Shown piece after piece: positions 11,574-23,900 of a stretch of 64,000 bases of DNA (position 1 is its first letter; every line of letters begins with the position of its first letter). The stretch lies in NCBI RefSeq assembly GCF_036785885.1, contig NC_092320.1, positions 18,663,557-18,727,556 of the forward strand, written 5' to 3'. The DNA comes from Coffea arabica (lineage: Eukaryota > Streptophyta > Magnoliopsida > Gentianales > Rubiaceae). A model generated the notes under the pieces. The model searched no databases and had not been told where the DNA came from. It saw nothing but the letters and a program-made list of their open reading frames with translations. Both the position numbers and the translations under genes were made by a program.

Positions 11574-12788
11574 CCTATCTCCAACTGCCAGATTCATGAT
11601 TTGAATCCTAAATCTGATAAGTAAAGGGAGCTTTAAGAGTGTTTTCTTAGCCACTGGACCAACCTTAGTGATTAACTCTTATCAATTACAGCTTAACTCA
11701 TAATTTTGAGACTTGAGATCAAGACTTGTAATTTCCGTGCCTGAACAATTAAAAAAATTTTAAAAACTAATATAAACATTAATTTTACATTTTACTCCTC
11801 ACTTTTTCCCCCCAGCTCTCTAAAGGGGTTTTTAACCTTGAATTTAATCATCACAAACAGATTAGAACTGAGGATTCGACAACATGGACTTGTCAATGAG
11901 TCCTCGACCCAGACCCATGAAAAAAATTTGTTTTAGGATTCAATGAACCCAAGGTTTGCCGCTCATTGTCGGGAAGGATTGGGCCCAAAAAGTGTGGCCT
12001 CTCATTTCTAAACGAATGATGCCTGCAACTACAATTGAAATCAAAGGTAGGGATCTCTTGGAGGCCCAAACCTGACCTAAAAGAAACTAGGCCAGGGATC
12101 CACCGTCCACGTATCCTTTTATTTTTATTTTTATTTTATATTACAATTACTCTTATTGTATACTAGGAAGGGCAAAATATTTCTAAAAAAAATCTGGATA
12201 TTAGAATGTCGACCAAGGAATTTGATCCCTTGACCTATATTCAAGTAAAATTTTAAAAGTCTTTTGGTTGTCAAGGATCTACATATCATTTGCAATTTTT
12301 TTTTTTGTAAAGAGTATTAATCAACCCTCACGGTGGGATTAATTCTAGAGGATTACAACTCAACAATTCAGCAATATCATAATCTAACCCATAATTGGTG
12401 GGGATGAAAACTAACACATAAGGTAATATTATGGTTCCCATTTTAGTGAGAATTAAATCGAGACATACACCAGCTCTTGGGTTTGTAGCCAGGGGAAGGG
12501 AATTAAAGCCCTTCCTCATTGCTTGGTCAGGCGGGATCGATCCCTTGAATTTTTTTTTTTTGTCAATTTAATTAATAGAAGAATTCTTCTAATAGGTGTC
12601 CAATGGATGCTTATTAAAATATACTTTTGGTATGAGATTCGTAGAAAGATAAAATTAATTAGGAAAAATATGTAAATATAAGAGAGAGTATTAGTTATTA
12701 GTATGTTCATATATATGATAGTTTACGTGGTATTTAGATGTGTTAATTAGTGTCCAATGGACACTCATTAACAAAACCCTTAATTTTT
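11574..12788. other. Intergenic DNA, no gene seen
   Basis: AT-rich DNA with low-complexity runs. The motif GTGTCCAATGGA occurs near 12597 and 12751 and may mark the ends of a short decayed MITE. No gene. Confidence 0.45.
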
Positions 12789-13067
12789 AAAAGTTTGGAT
12801 TGGTCATTTTTTGAAAAAACAAGTTTTTCAACTATAATGCTATAGTAATACACAAACAAAAATAATTTCAAAAAATACCAAAAATACAACAAAAAAAAAG
12901 CAACCTCAAAAATATTTAAAAAAACTTCAAAAACATAAAAAAAAATAACCTTAAAAAACACCAAAAATACAAAAAATAACTTCATCTACAGTAAAAGTTT
13001 TTCAATTATATTGTTACGATAAAATATTTTAAAAACACCTCCAAAAATAGCTAATCCAAACAAATAG
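12789..13067. mobile_element. Small MITE with GTTTGGATT ends
   Basis: The left end reads AAAGTTTGGATTGGTCATTTT and the reverse complement of the right end reads TGTTTGGATTAGCTATTTTT, with an A-rich body of AAAAATACC-type motifs. Length about 280 bp. The boundaries and the target duplication are not clear, so the family is not assigned. Confidence 0.5.
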
Positions 13068-13483
13068 TTGAATCTTCCAAATTTAGAAGACTATCTTGAA
13101 TCAATATCTAGTGGAAGATGATAGTGAATTATACTCAAGCAGACACACACACTTATCCTGCAGTGTATAGAGGCCTAAAAAATCAGCATTGATGCTCAAA
13201 TCCTCAATTTACTGTATTGAACCACTGCTTAAATTATTGGGTTCTTTGTAATCCCTTTCAAGGCACTCAACTTCAAATGGGTCATTTCAATTCAAATACA
13301 AGGCTTAACCCCACCAAACAGACAAAAATGAAAAGCAGGAGGCGCTCAAGATTTTGCACCCACCTCAATATGCAAAGCCACGTACTAGTGCTATTTCTTC
13401 CTAATCAAGAATTCCACAATTGAGAATCCCATTTATCAAGTTAGTGTATTGAGAAATGAGTCTTACTAAACCGGAAAAAAAAA

Positions 13484-13486
<3 letters not shown>

Positions 13487-13514
<28 letters not shown>
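13487..13514. repeat. (CA)n microsatellite
   Basis: About 14 CA units follow a 13-base A-run. Confidence 0.95.
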
Positions 13515-13517
<3 letters not shown>

Positions 13518-13739
13518 TGAAGAGTATTTTCGAAATTCAATCAAGTTTTGTTTGGATTGTGATTTTCTGCAGGAAAGTTTTATATTTTTCGTAAACATAA
13601 TTAGGAATGATTTCACGTACATTAAATCGTTATAATATATATTTTTTTATAAAATTTTTAAAAATAAATTATTCTCTTAATTTATAGCTTATTTCAATCT
13701 CCGTTATCCTAGCCTTATATTCCTCGTTGCTCGTTTCAG

Positions 13740-14133
13740 CGCAACGGATCTTCTGTTCCACATCCTGTGCCACTCTCTGTCCCACTTTTTATTATATTGC
13801 TATTTCTCTTTCACAAACATCATGTTTTAATTCTTTTTTATTTTCTTAAGATCCAATAACTATTAATTGAGTAATACACAAAATTTAACAAACTCAAAAA
13901 ATCAAAATGCATAAAAAATGAGATTTTTTATGAATTTTCTGCTGTATTTTTTAATTTTCTATTATATATTAGTTTTTTGAAGCTGTTGTATTTATTTTTA
14001 ACTCAATTAATAGTTATTGGATTCTAAGGAAATAAAAAAGAATTAAAACATGATGTTTGTGAAGGAGAAATAGCAATATAATAAAAAATGGGACAGAGAG
14101 TGGCACAGGGTGTGGGACAGAAGATCCGTTGCG
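13740..14133. mobile_element. Mutator-type MITE with long terminal inverted repeats
   Basis: A 394-bp element made almost wholly of two inverted arms of about 140 bp. The left arm starts CGCAACGGATCTTCTGT and the right arm ends ACAGAAGATCCGTTGCG. Both arms hold CTGTGCCACTCTCTGTCCCA and a CAAACATCATGTTTTAATTC block. The flanks TCGTTTCAG (13731-13739) and TCATTTCAG (14134-14142) form a 9-bp target duplication with one mismatch. Long inverted arms and a 9-bp duplication are the signature of Mutator-like elements. No transposase. Confidence 0.85.
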
Positions 14134-14703
14134 TCATTTCAGGCCGTGTTGTCTGCACGAAGTCACGCGGTTTTGACTCTTGTCTTTGATTTTCTACGGC
14201 TCACTCAGGCATTGGATTGCGGAAAATTTGAGACTGTACACGTAGCGATCATAAAGAAAGAGACTATACACGTAGCTTTGTCGATTAACAACACCTGGGG
14301 GCAGCCCATTGAATAATTTGAGTTAGCCAGCAAAAAACTTTTCCATTTCAGATCCTGTGGGAGTCCTCGTTCCCTTGACAAGAAGGATTAGTACCTGTTT
14401 AATTCGTTAGTGTACAGGCAAATGTCTGATATTATTCCTAGCATAATCGTACAGTTTTATCTTTTTTACTATGTAATAATAATAATAATAATAGTGAAAT
14501 AATTATTAGATTCTTGCTGTTTAAAATGTCTTACCTCATTTGACTTTGAACTGATATTTGATTTGTTTTTCACACGATGATTTGATGATTTTTCAGATCA
14601 GATATATCTATGTATGTATTTTCTGTCATTAACATGATTTTCTTCTTTATCAAACAACTCGTGCCAGACGATTTTCAACTAATTTAGCAATAATATTGGT
14701 TCC

Positions 14704-14708
<5 letters not shown>

Positions 14709-14756
<48 letters not shown>
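14709..14756. repeat. (TA)n microsatellite
   Basis: About 24 uninterrupted TA units. Confidence 0.97.
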
Positions 14757-14760
<4 letters not shown>

Positions 14761-15422
14761 TTTCTTGTACACCCTTTGACCTTCTATAGTCTAGTTTTTT
14801 AAAAAAAATTTTTTTATGGGGGTCTTTAGCCTTGATTAACAACAAGCATGTACGGTAAGCAAATATTAAAAAAAAAAAGGTTTGCAAAAATTTAGGGTTT
14901 TTGGCTTTTCCTTCGAAATATCATGAAACATGTCGAGGACGTACTTGCTAATAATTGAAAGGCATAAAATAAAGGAAGCAAATTAGAATTCACATACTTA
15001 TTTCCTACCTATTAATAGAAAAAAGAACGATTGCATTACTTCATCACGAGGAAAGATGACACTGGCTTATGAAGCCAAAGACGATCGTGGACTGCTTTTC
15101 AACCAATGAAAATCAATTTCTTAAGATTTCACATCTGATCTGAGGGACTAAAATGAGATCATCCAAATATAAGAGGGACTTTTGGCAATTTACCTTATGT
15201 GTCATTTATAATAAAACATTTGCTGATGAAAATTTCCAGCAAGAATCATACCATCATTTTTCACTAACTGCATTTTCATTTTTGTTTTTTATTTTGATTC
15301 AAAAGGAGACTCTAAACATTTAAAACGGAAATAGAGGAGGAAGGAAGTCTTGATAGGACTTTCCCTTTTTGGGGATAATCCTTGATTGTGTATTTATTTA
15401 TTTATTTGATCTTCTCAATTAT

Positions 15423-15672
15423 GAAAAACTGAAGTCTGAAATCTAAATTCATTAAATTATTAAATTGTTATGTATTAAATCTAATACATTTGAGTGCATA
15501 TCACATTTAGTGATAAGTAAATAGTTTATCACTTAATTTTATGAGCAAGTTTTGACTAAAAAATTTAGTACCACTTAATTAATTTAGATGTTTAATTTTT
15601 AGTTATCAAACGGTATGAATATGTTAAGATCTGAATCCATTAAATTTAAATGCTGAACTGAATTATCACAAT
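15423..15672. mobile_element. Decayed copy of the PIF/Tourist-like MITE at 20423
   Basis: It shares long blocks with the element at 20423-20710, including AACTGAAGTCTGAAATCT, TACATTTGAGTG, AGTGATAAGTAAAT and GTTATCAAACG. The outer terminal bases are lost, so no duplication can be read. Confidence 0.75.
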
Positions 15673-16562
15673 CCTTGACCAAATTTCTTCTTTGGGCCAC
15701 TAATCTTATCGAAAAATGGGTAGTGACACCTCAAATCGCCACAAGGCAAACAAAGAGCTCATGAAAATGACTCCTACCCAATATTTATCTGACAACTAGA
15801 AATCCTCACGACTGTGAGAAAGGACCAGTAGTTTTCACCTCAATTATGTCAAACTCACTCAGCAGTTTAATTCTTTCTTAAGTAATCACAATTCAAATCT
15901 CATACCAAACTCAATTAATTAAAGAACCCAAATGAGAACCATTTGTCACAACCCTGATCCTTCCCTCCTTTTCTTGCCTTCTATTTTCTTGTCCCCTGAC
16001 ATAATCCCGTGGGCAAACCGTGTTTATCTTTGCCTTTTACTTTTCTTTTCACACTTCCAGGGAATATATCCCATGAGTTTGATATTTTTCCTTTTAGGGA
16101 TTTTTTGGGTGAATAAAGTGTGCAAACCAGTGTGAAAAACTTCCAAGTATTCTCACAGCTTTTGGTTTCATTGTGGGATACTTTCTGCTTTTTTGATTGT
16201 GCCTGCATGAAGCAAAGAATCTATTGAGGGGTTAAAAAAAAAGGGCCAAATATGCAAAGGCAGATGATTGGAATATTACAGGCTGGTTGCTTAAAACTAA
16301 TGGCTTTTGACAACTCTTCCATTCTTTCATCATAGACTCTATAAAGCAGGAAACCGAGAGTAGTGCTCAGATTACGTCCCTTCTGTTTTCCTTTCTCCTT
16401 TTCAACGGAGGATAATTACGTGTTTCTTTATCTCTCATACCTGTATTATTCTTTTATCCTAGAAAAGTCTGGACGGTGCATCATTTTAATAGAATACAAC
16501 AAATCAGCTGAGTAAACACGGGTTCGGTTTAATTGTACCCTTATCCATGGAAAGTGAAATGG

Positions 16563-16575
16563 TATATATATATAC
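16563..16575 (+). promoter_or_regulatory. Candidate TATA box of the CYSTM gene
   Basis: TATATATATATAC about 130 bp before the CYSTM start codon. A second TATATATATAC lies near 16643-16653, only about 50 bp from the start. The first gives a more usual 5' UTR length, so I prefer it. Confidence 0.4.
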
Positions 16576-16701
16576 ACTTGAGCCTGGTTTAGAGGCCAGA
16601 TGACAACCACAGAGACACTCAATAATACATCGTTGCATTTGACATATATATATACATACAACCTTTGATTCTTCTTTGCTTGTACTGCTTCTTCTTCCAA
16701 A

Positions 16702-17291
16702 ATGGACAGGACAGAAAACCAGGTTCCTCCGGGTTAGTACCTCTGCCCCTCCTACTGATCCTGTTCCCCACTACTCTCCAGTAAGAGAAGAGGGGAGGGG
16801 ATGGAACTGGAAGGATCTTTTTATGGGCTTCTTTTTATTCTTTCTTAGCTTTTTTGGGGTTCAAGAAGCTAATTTTGTCTTTTACTTTCTGCTTGAAGGT
16901 TATCCAACTGAGAATCCTACGATGGGGAAGAAGAAGAAGAAGAGGTGTTGGCCACAATCCAAACCAAAAGGAGAAAGGGGATTTATTGAAGGATGGTAAG
17001 TCTATACACACCTTTTTATCTTCATATCCAAGAACAATAAAGATTAGTGACAGAACCACAAGAAAAAAACAACAGATATGGATTAAGATTTAGCCTGTTA
17101 TTATTGCTAACTTTCACGAGTGTTTGTTCACCATTTTTGCAGCCTGTTTGCCCTCTGTTGCTGCTGGATTTGTGAAATGTGCTTTTAATTGCATATTCAC
17201 CTTGGAAGAAGCTGATCAGTGTTTCGTTGTTTATGGGTGCAGTCTTTTTGCGCTGTGTTGCTGCTGGATCTGTGAAATGTGCTGTGACTAA
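16702..17291 (+). CDS. CYSTM-domain microprotein with two alternative last exons
   Basis: A small cysteine-rich transmembrane module protein of the kind found at plant cell membranes and linked to stress responses (family knowledge). Exon 1 is 16702-16732 (MDRTENQVPP, donor GTTAG). Exon 2 is 16899-16995 (GYPTENPTMGKKKKKRCWPQ then SKPKGERGFIEG, donor GTAAG). Exon 3a is 17143-17188 (CLFALCCCWICEMCF, stop TAA). All junctions are GT-AG and keep frame, giving 57 aa: a Pro/Gln-type N-terminus, a lysine-rich stretch, then the Cys-rich hydrophobic end. Exactly 100 bp downstream, 17243-17291 repeats the last exon with its own CAG acceptor and encodes CLFALCCCWICEMCCD plus TAA (58 aa). Choice between the two acceptors would switch only the last residues. 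An apparent open frame through intron 1 is read-through. It faces the GLDH gene tail to tail. Confidence 0.85.
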
Positions 17292-17943
17292 TATGTTATG
17301 ATATGGATTGGCGCTACATCTGCGTTACTTTTTCTTCGTGTATTTGCTGAGTTATGTAATCATGTATTCTGACGATTTATTACTGTAAAATTTTGTGTGT
17401 GTGATTTATCATACGATCAATAAATATTGTGTTTCTCTTCCTCAAAAGTTGATTGCCCCACTTTTCCAGTTTCACAACTAGTGATTCACGCATGTATCCA
17501 TCTAAAAGTGGCCAAAAAAACCTAGTTTTAACTGATGACACAAAACCAGTTTCAGCCATTTCTCCCCATATACGTTACTGTTTACTCTTTACCTGATGTG
17601 TTGAATCTGTTGTTCTAAAAGTTCCCTTCACATTTGGTAAATCAAAGTGTCTTTGAACCATATAACAGCAGCAAAACGAGGTTACAAGCCTCAATTATTC
17701 TTTGAATTTGAAAGCACAAGTTTGAGCGTTTGAAAACTGAGTGAGCACCAGCATTGAGAGGCCAAGGCAAAAGATACTCTTTAATTGAGTGTATTACCAT
17801 ATCATGTACAAACCACATCCAATGGCTAAACATGTGCAGCTCAAGGCAAAAGCGCAGAGAGAGGGTTAACATGATGATTTTCTTATATCAGATATCTGCA
17901 GAAGTACACAAGTTCTAACTAACCAGGAAGCTTTCAACAATCA
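17292..17943. other. Convergent 3' region between CYSTM and GLDH
   Basis: It should contain the 3' UTRs of both convergent genes. An AATAAA-like CAATAAATA lies at about 17419 for the CYSTM side. No further gene is seen. Confidence 0.5.
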
Positions 17944-20900
17944 TCAAACCGTCGTCTCCGATGAAGGAAACAACTTCTCCAGCATGTTATTAGAAAGAAT
18001 TCTGTTAGGATCCAGCTCTTTCCGTGCTCTATTGTATTCATCCACTGGAAACCGCTTTCTTAGCCTTGCTTGCAAAGCTGCAAGTTCTTCCTTGTCCTTC
18101 GGCACCTGCACATACCAGAAATGTCAACAAGCAGAATGAACTCCAAACAAACACCCAATTGTCAAGAATGGGACCCTTAGATAGATAACAAGAAGCATAA
18201 AATGGAATATCACCATCCACTTGGATTACTAGCTTTTCCTGGTAAAAGAATACACGTAAAATATATGACCAATGGAGTTTATGGACTCATTTAAAGGTCA
18301 ACAGCTATCGTTGTGGCTGAATTGTGCATATGCTGCTCTGTTCTTACAAAGTTATATGGTACATTTTGTCCTCAAGTCTCAAATTTAGCCTCTTATGCAG
18401 CAGAGAAGTCTCTATGGTTATATAACAGGTAGCACTTTCCCACATATATAATCGCTAACAATAAGATGAATAGTCTTCTCTATCTGTTATAACAGGACCT
18501 CAAAGATTTTACTTTTGAAATATCAAATAGGAACGTTGAGTTTGTCATAACAAATTCCTCACATCTGCTCAAGGCTAAAAATATGCACACATCTCTGTTG
18601 CAAAGCTCCTCCCAAATTCTTCCCTTTTCCTACCCAAAATCCATCTCTTCTTAGCTCTGTTCCCATTTTTAAGAGCAACATTACTGGAAAGTTGCAGACT
18701 GGAATAAGCATGTACTTACAAGCCATAAAGTAGGATCAAAATTAGAATAAATATGTAACCAAGCAAAAGTGGGAAATCTGCAATTACATATATATACCTC
18801 CATGTTCAAGTCCTCAATTTTATACAACCTCTATCAAAACACGAACTTTCTAGCCTTCAATTCATACCTCAATCTTGGCCCAATGTTCATAAGCAGAATA
18901 ACGATCCCATAATTGTTTGTATGTAAGATGCCTGTAGTGGAAGAATTCTTCTGTTATTTGTTTTCTCTGACGAGCATCAGTGGTAGGAAGATACATAATT
19001 ATTCCAACCTGGTAATAGAAAAATGAACTGGATGAGAAGATTAAAAAAAAAAATAATACTATAGTGATGCACGCTAATGCTTATTCACCAGTCCCACTAT
19101 AACTAATGCAGCAAATAATACTCCCTCCGTCCCAATAATTTAGTCGTGTTTGGGGAATCCAACTTTTTAACAATAGTAGTTGTGATTGTGATATTTGTGC
19201 TTTTCTTTCCAATTATGCCACTTTCAATGAGACAGAGGGAGTAGTAGAAAAGGCATTTCTGGAAAATAGAGAGGAGAATTTTTATTTTCCTTGCAAATAG
19301 AGAGAGGTGAAATTGCACTTCAATATCTATGACCAGCGATAATCAAACAGATTGAAAGCACTTCTATTGATAACAATATTCAAGAAAAGTGAGCAAATCT
19401 AATTATTCTGCCAATGTCAGTTTTAAAAAGAGAATTCAAGATGTTTTTTTATCCTTCCAGTCTCCCACTCCTGGTGGTCTCCTTCAGTTTGGTTTTTCTG
19501 GTGAGCGCGATAAGTTATTAATAATATGAGAAAACAGAGAAAACAAAAACGAAGGTTACTGAAGCAACTTCCTTAAGGTATCCAATCCAGAAAATTACTA
19601 AGCTGAGGCTATATCATTAGGGGATCTTGGTGAGACCTGCAGCTCATGTAAACAACAAACTTTACTGCTTCAACTTGTGACCAGATGGGTTAAACAGTTA
19701 TGCAGTGAAATGTATATTGAAGAAGCCAATATGGAGACTGAGACTTGTGTACAGCAAACATATACCTGTGGGCTTATGTTTTGGGCATGTAACATGAATT
19801 AAAAGTCTACACAAACACATTAAAATAAGTAACAATCATATCCAATATAATTATAAACTAAATATTCCATCAGTCATCCATAAAGGAGTAATAAGGAAAA
19901 GGTATGGACAACAAAGGTTATGCAGGATGGACAAGACTCCTAAAACTGTTAGATCTGTGAATGGCAAATACATTCACCCTAGCATCCAAAGAGGCTATTT
20001 TGCATGACATAGGGACACAGAAAGTAAATCCTGCCTTTTCAGGGTTACTGTCTACACCTCCACTACAAGTTATGCATAAGAACTTAGAATGTGAATGCAC
20101 ATAAAAATAAAACATGAAATGGTGAAGAAATGAACATATGAGAGGATAAGAAACTTTTAGTATTACAAGGTAGATTAGTGGGCTCCATTAAACTTTCCAT
20201 GCAGTTGGCTCTGCTGCTTCCACAATACACTCATGTCATTCTCCCCTAAATTTTTAAAACAATTAACATAAGCTGTGTACCAAACATCCCAGGCATTTCC
20301 GATTTCTCATCCATTTTGAGCCTTTTATAGAATATGATATAGTTGAAAAATCTAGTCTCTAAAGATACAACTGAATAGATACAGATCAGCTAATGGAAAA
20401 TGAGATACCACAAGTCAACTTAGGGTGCGTTTGATAAAACTGAAGTCTGAAAATTGAAATCTGAAATCTGAAGTTTGAATCTATTAAGTTATTGAATTGT
20501 TAAGTATTAAATCAAATACATTTGAGTGTATGTCATGTTCAATGATAAGTGAATAATTTATCACTTATTTTTGAGAGCAAATTTTGCCTAAGAAATTCAG
20601 TGGCACTTAATTAATTCAGATGTTCAAATTTTAATTATCAAACGCGTCTGAATATATTAAGATTTGAATACATTAAGTTTAAGTGCTGAATTGCGTTATC
20701 AAACAAGGCCTTAGCATATTAAACTATTTAACAACTATAAATGGAGGCTAAAAAAAGTTTACTCCATATTTTCAGAATATGGAGTCAGATACAGCCCCTC
20801 AGGTCCAACCAATTGATGAATAGCACATGACACTATATGTGATTCAGCAACATGGATAGTTGCTTCTACTTATTCTAGTTAAGGCAAAGATTTATATCAA

Positions 20901-23900
20901 CTATGTGCAGCAAATAAAATAAAACTGAATAGGAAACAGGAAATGAAGAAGAAAATGCAAGATACTACTACCCAACTCAATCATTCTCCTCTCCATCTTT
21001 GTTCAACCATCACCATTACTTGATACTAACTCTGTCAGTATCTCTTTTGTTGGACCATGTTTCTTCCTGTAATACTCCTTTTGCCGCCAATCATCAATCT
21101 TTACTAAAACTAAACAGCACATCAGATTGAATCCTAATCCAAATAGACCAGGAATAACTGAAGACAAGCAGGAAAAGTCCCCAGCTTAAGAAGAAAATGA
21201 TTTGATATTGGCATCTATGGTTGAAAGGGATTTTTAAAAACTTACAGTAGCATATTACTCATGCAAATTAGCAAATACAAGGAATACTAGGTCCCAATGG
21301 CAGGTCAAAAAGACAGCGAGAGAGGATAGTGACATTACCCATGAGAAAATATCATCCTCCACTGGACTATGAGCAGGACTCATGAAGCTTTTGCTGCAAG
21401 CTGTCCATCGCTGCTCTATGGGTGCAGGAGCAGGTACATTTTCCCTCTCTATGAGTTGAGTTAATTCTTCTATGTATCCCAAGTCACTCATGCTAGGTTT
21501 GGATAGTGTTCCTGTGGGAAAACAGATTTCTGAGACCCACTGCTGCCCACCACAATCAAAGCCCAAAATTTCATCACTCCAGCCTATTCGGTATCCCTCT
21601 GACTTCCTCCAGAACTCGGCCTCAGCTTGGTTGATTTTTATGACATGGTTTTTGTTGAGGGGATCTAAAGCCAGTAATTTATCTCTAAGTTCTGTAAAGG
21701 AGAGCTCATCTATGTCTGGTTCATTTTCACTTGAAGTTCCAGCGGCATTTACTCCAACTCTGCGAAAAAGATAGAAACTCATTGGCTAAACTAGACACAA
21801 AGACCAAATTGACAAGGATAAAATCAGTAGTTCAACTTTTTGAGGAAATGATTGTACGAGTCTTTCTCATTTCTTTCTTGTGCAAATACTTCATTCTTTG
21901 AGGAAAGTTTAAGTAATGGCACCAATTGTTTACCAGTCAAGCATATCCTATTGAAGACTAAACAGAGAGCACCAAATAGGAAAGAAATAACAGCAGATGA
22001 CATAACCATGCAAACGAGAATGATCTGCCCAAACCACAATTCAGTGGGAATAATGACGTAGGCAATTTCTGATTTAAAGGAGTCAACAATGCATTTTTTA
22101 CCTGTACTCCTTTAGAGACTCTCTGTAGAGATCTCGAAAAGGTTGTATAGCTTCTTCCTGGCTAAACTGAGGCTTGAACTTCGGTGGACCTTTCCATTTA
22201 GAAACAGGATTACAAGTCACAACTACAACCGTGTCCGTGTATGGTATATGCAAGTACTTCACATGCTTGTTCTCTGATAAAAATTTCCTGCAAAAGAAAA
22301 TTACAATGAGCTGTCAGAAAAATAAAAATATATATATAACTTATAGTGAAATCTGCGAAAGCTATTGGAACAATCAGCAAGAGCAAATAAAGAGAGTAGC
22401 ATAAGGTGCTCCCATTTCCCAGTCAAAATGTCATGTTTTTCAGTTTCACTCAACACATGTCTAGCAGCAGGAATTTGCACTAAATTTGCAGAAGGTAAAC
22501 ACCATTAATATTAGATTGGTTTCAGCCTGCTCTGGCGGCTTAAATATCCAGAATTCACAACGAGAACGAAGGTCAGTGTTTCAGCAAGATAGACATTCAA
22601 AAGACTACGATGAATGAGCATGAGGCTTGTCGCGAGTAAAACTGAATATAGTGATTAGACTAAACCACAAGCGGATAAAAGGCAAATCCAGTTTAAAGGC
22701 TGTCCTTGGTGCAAAGCATAAGTAGGTCTGCACTTCATTCATTTGAATACACGTATAATATTCAATACAAGCATCCACTCAATGAAGCATGCTGATAAAT
22801 CCGCTGCCATTGCCCTCTATTTTATCTAGCTAATTTCATGATATGAGAAGTTAATTATGCATGCAGATTCCATATTTCATCATCAGTAATATGTTAAGTA
22901 TGACAGTTTACTCCAGAGATTGAAATTTCATTATCAAATAATTGAAAATATTTACTTGTGATTTTTCTTGATATCTTTCAGATTAGAGACAAATGTGTGT
23001 TCTAAAAGCTCCTGTCTCTCAACACACTGAAGAGTGACTTCAGCAACCACTCCAAGGCCCCCAAGTCCACAACGTGCCAGATAAAAGAGCTCTGGATCGT
23101 TTTCTTTTGAAATTTCAATGGTTCCCTTTGCAGGAGTAACCAATTTCATGCTGACAACCTGCTCATCGATGGGAGGCAACCTTGCACCAGTACCATGTGC
23201 ACCAACCTAAAAATTTGCAATGACAAAAAATTTCAGATAATGAAAGTATCGCTAAGGCCTTAATGTGGAAGGCAAGTTTTTCACTTTAATGTTGCAGTTA
23301 CCTAAAGCAGTATATTAAAGAAGCAAAATAGATGATGAGCTGAACCAAAGCACTTGTTTGTTTTCACTTGAACTTGAGAATTAATTTGATCAAAGTGCTT
23401 GGCAGGAGAAACATTGCACTTGGAGAGAGACAGAGAGAGAATTTCCAGAGTCTCATAATGCTATTAAGCAGGTAGCTTATCTTGACTGTAAAGAGCAAAA
23501 TAAACTATCCAATTAAGTGAACTATAAAGAAGCATATTCCCAGGTCTGCAATTCTTTGCACCCTTAATTCTGAAAATTTACACAAAATGAACTAATGATA
23601 TTATCTAGTTTGTCAAACTGAATGGTAGAATAGCGAGCCAAAAATTCCACTTGGAAGACACCACGAAAAATTAACTTGGCATGACATCAAAGAATTCAGC
23701 TAAATGTAGGTAAAACTTCCCAGTAAATCCGCAGTGCCCCTTCATCAATTTACAGCTTGGTCCTTGAATTTAGCACCCCCACACCCCCCCCCTCCCAAAA
23801 AGAAAGAAAGAAATCATTTTGAACTTTTGATGAGATATAGATCAGTCCAACTCTAACCGTTGATAGTCTAATTTCATTACACAGTACTATGTAAGTTAGA

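Larger units (their letters stand above)
14134..16540. other. Intergenic DNA upstream of the CYSTM gene
   Basis: AT-rich without a supported gene. It holds a (TA)n tract and a decayed MITE copy (listed separately). The part right of about 15,700 is the likely distal promoter region of the CYSTM gene. Confidence 0.5.

Noticed and set aside
16676-16999. 107-codon open frame as a single-exon protein
   Set aside because: It is read-through of CYSTM intron 1 in a different frame from the true start at 16702.
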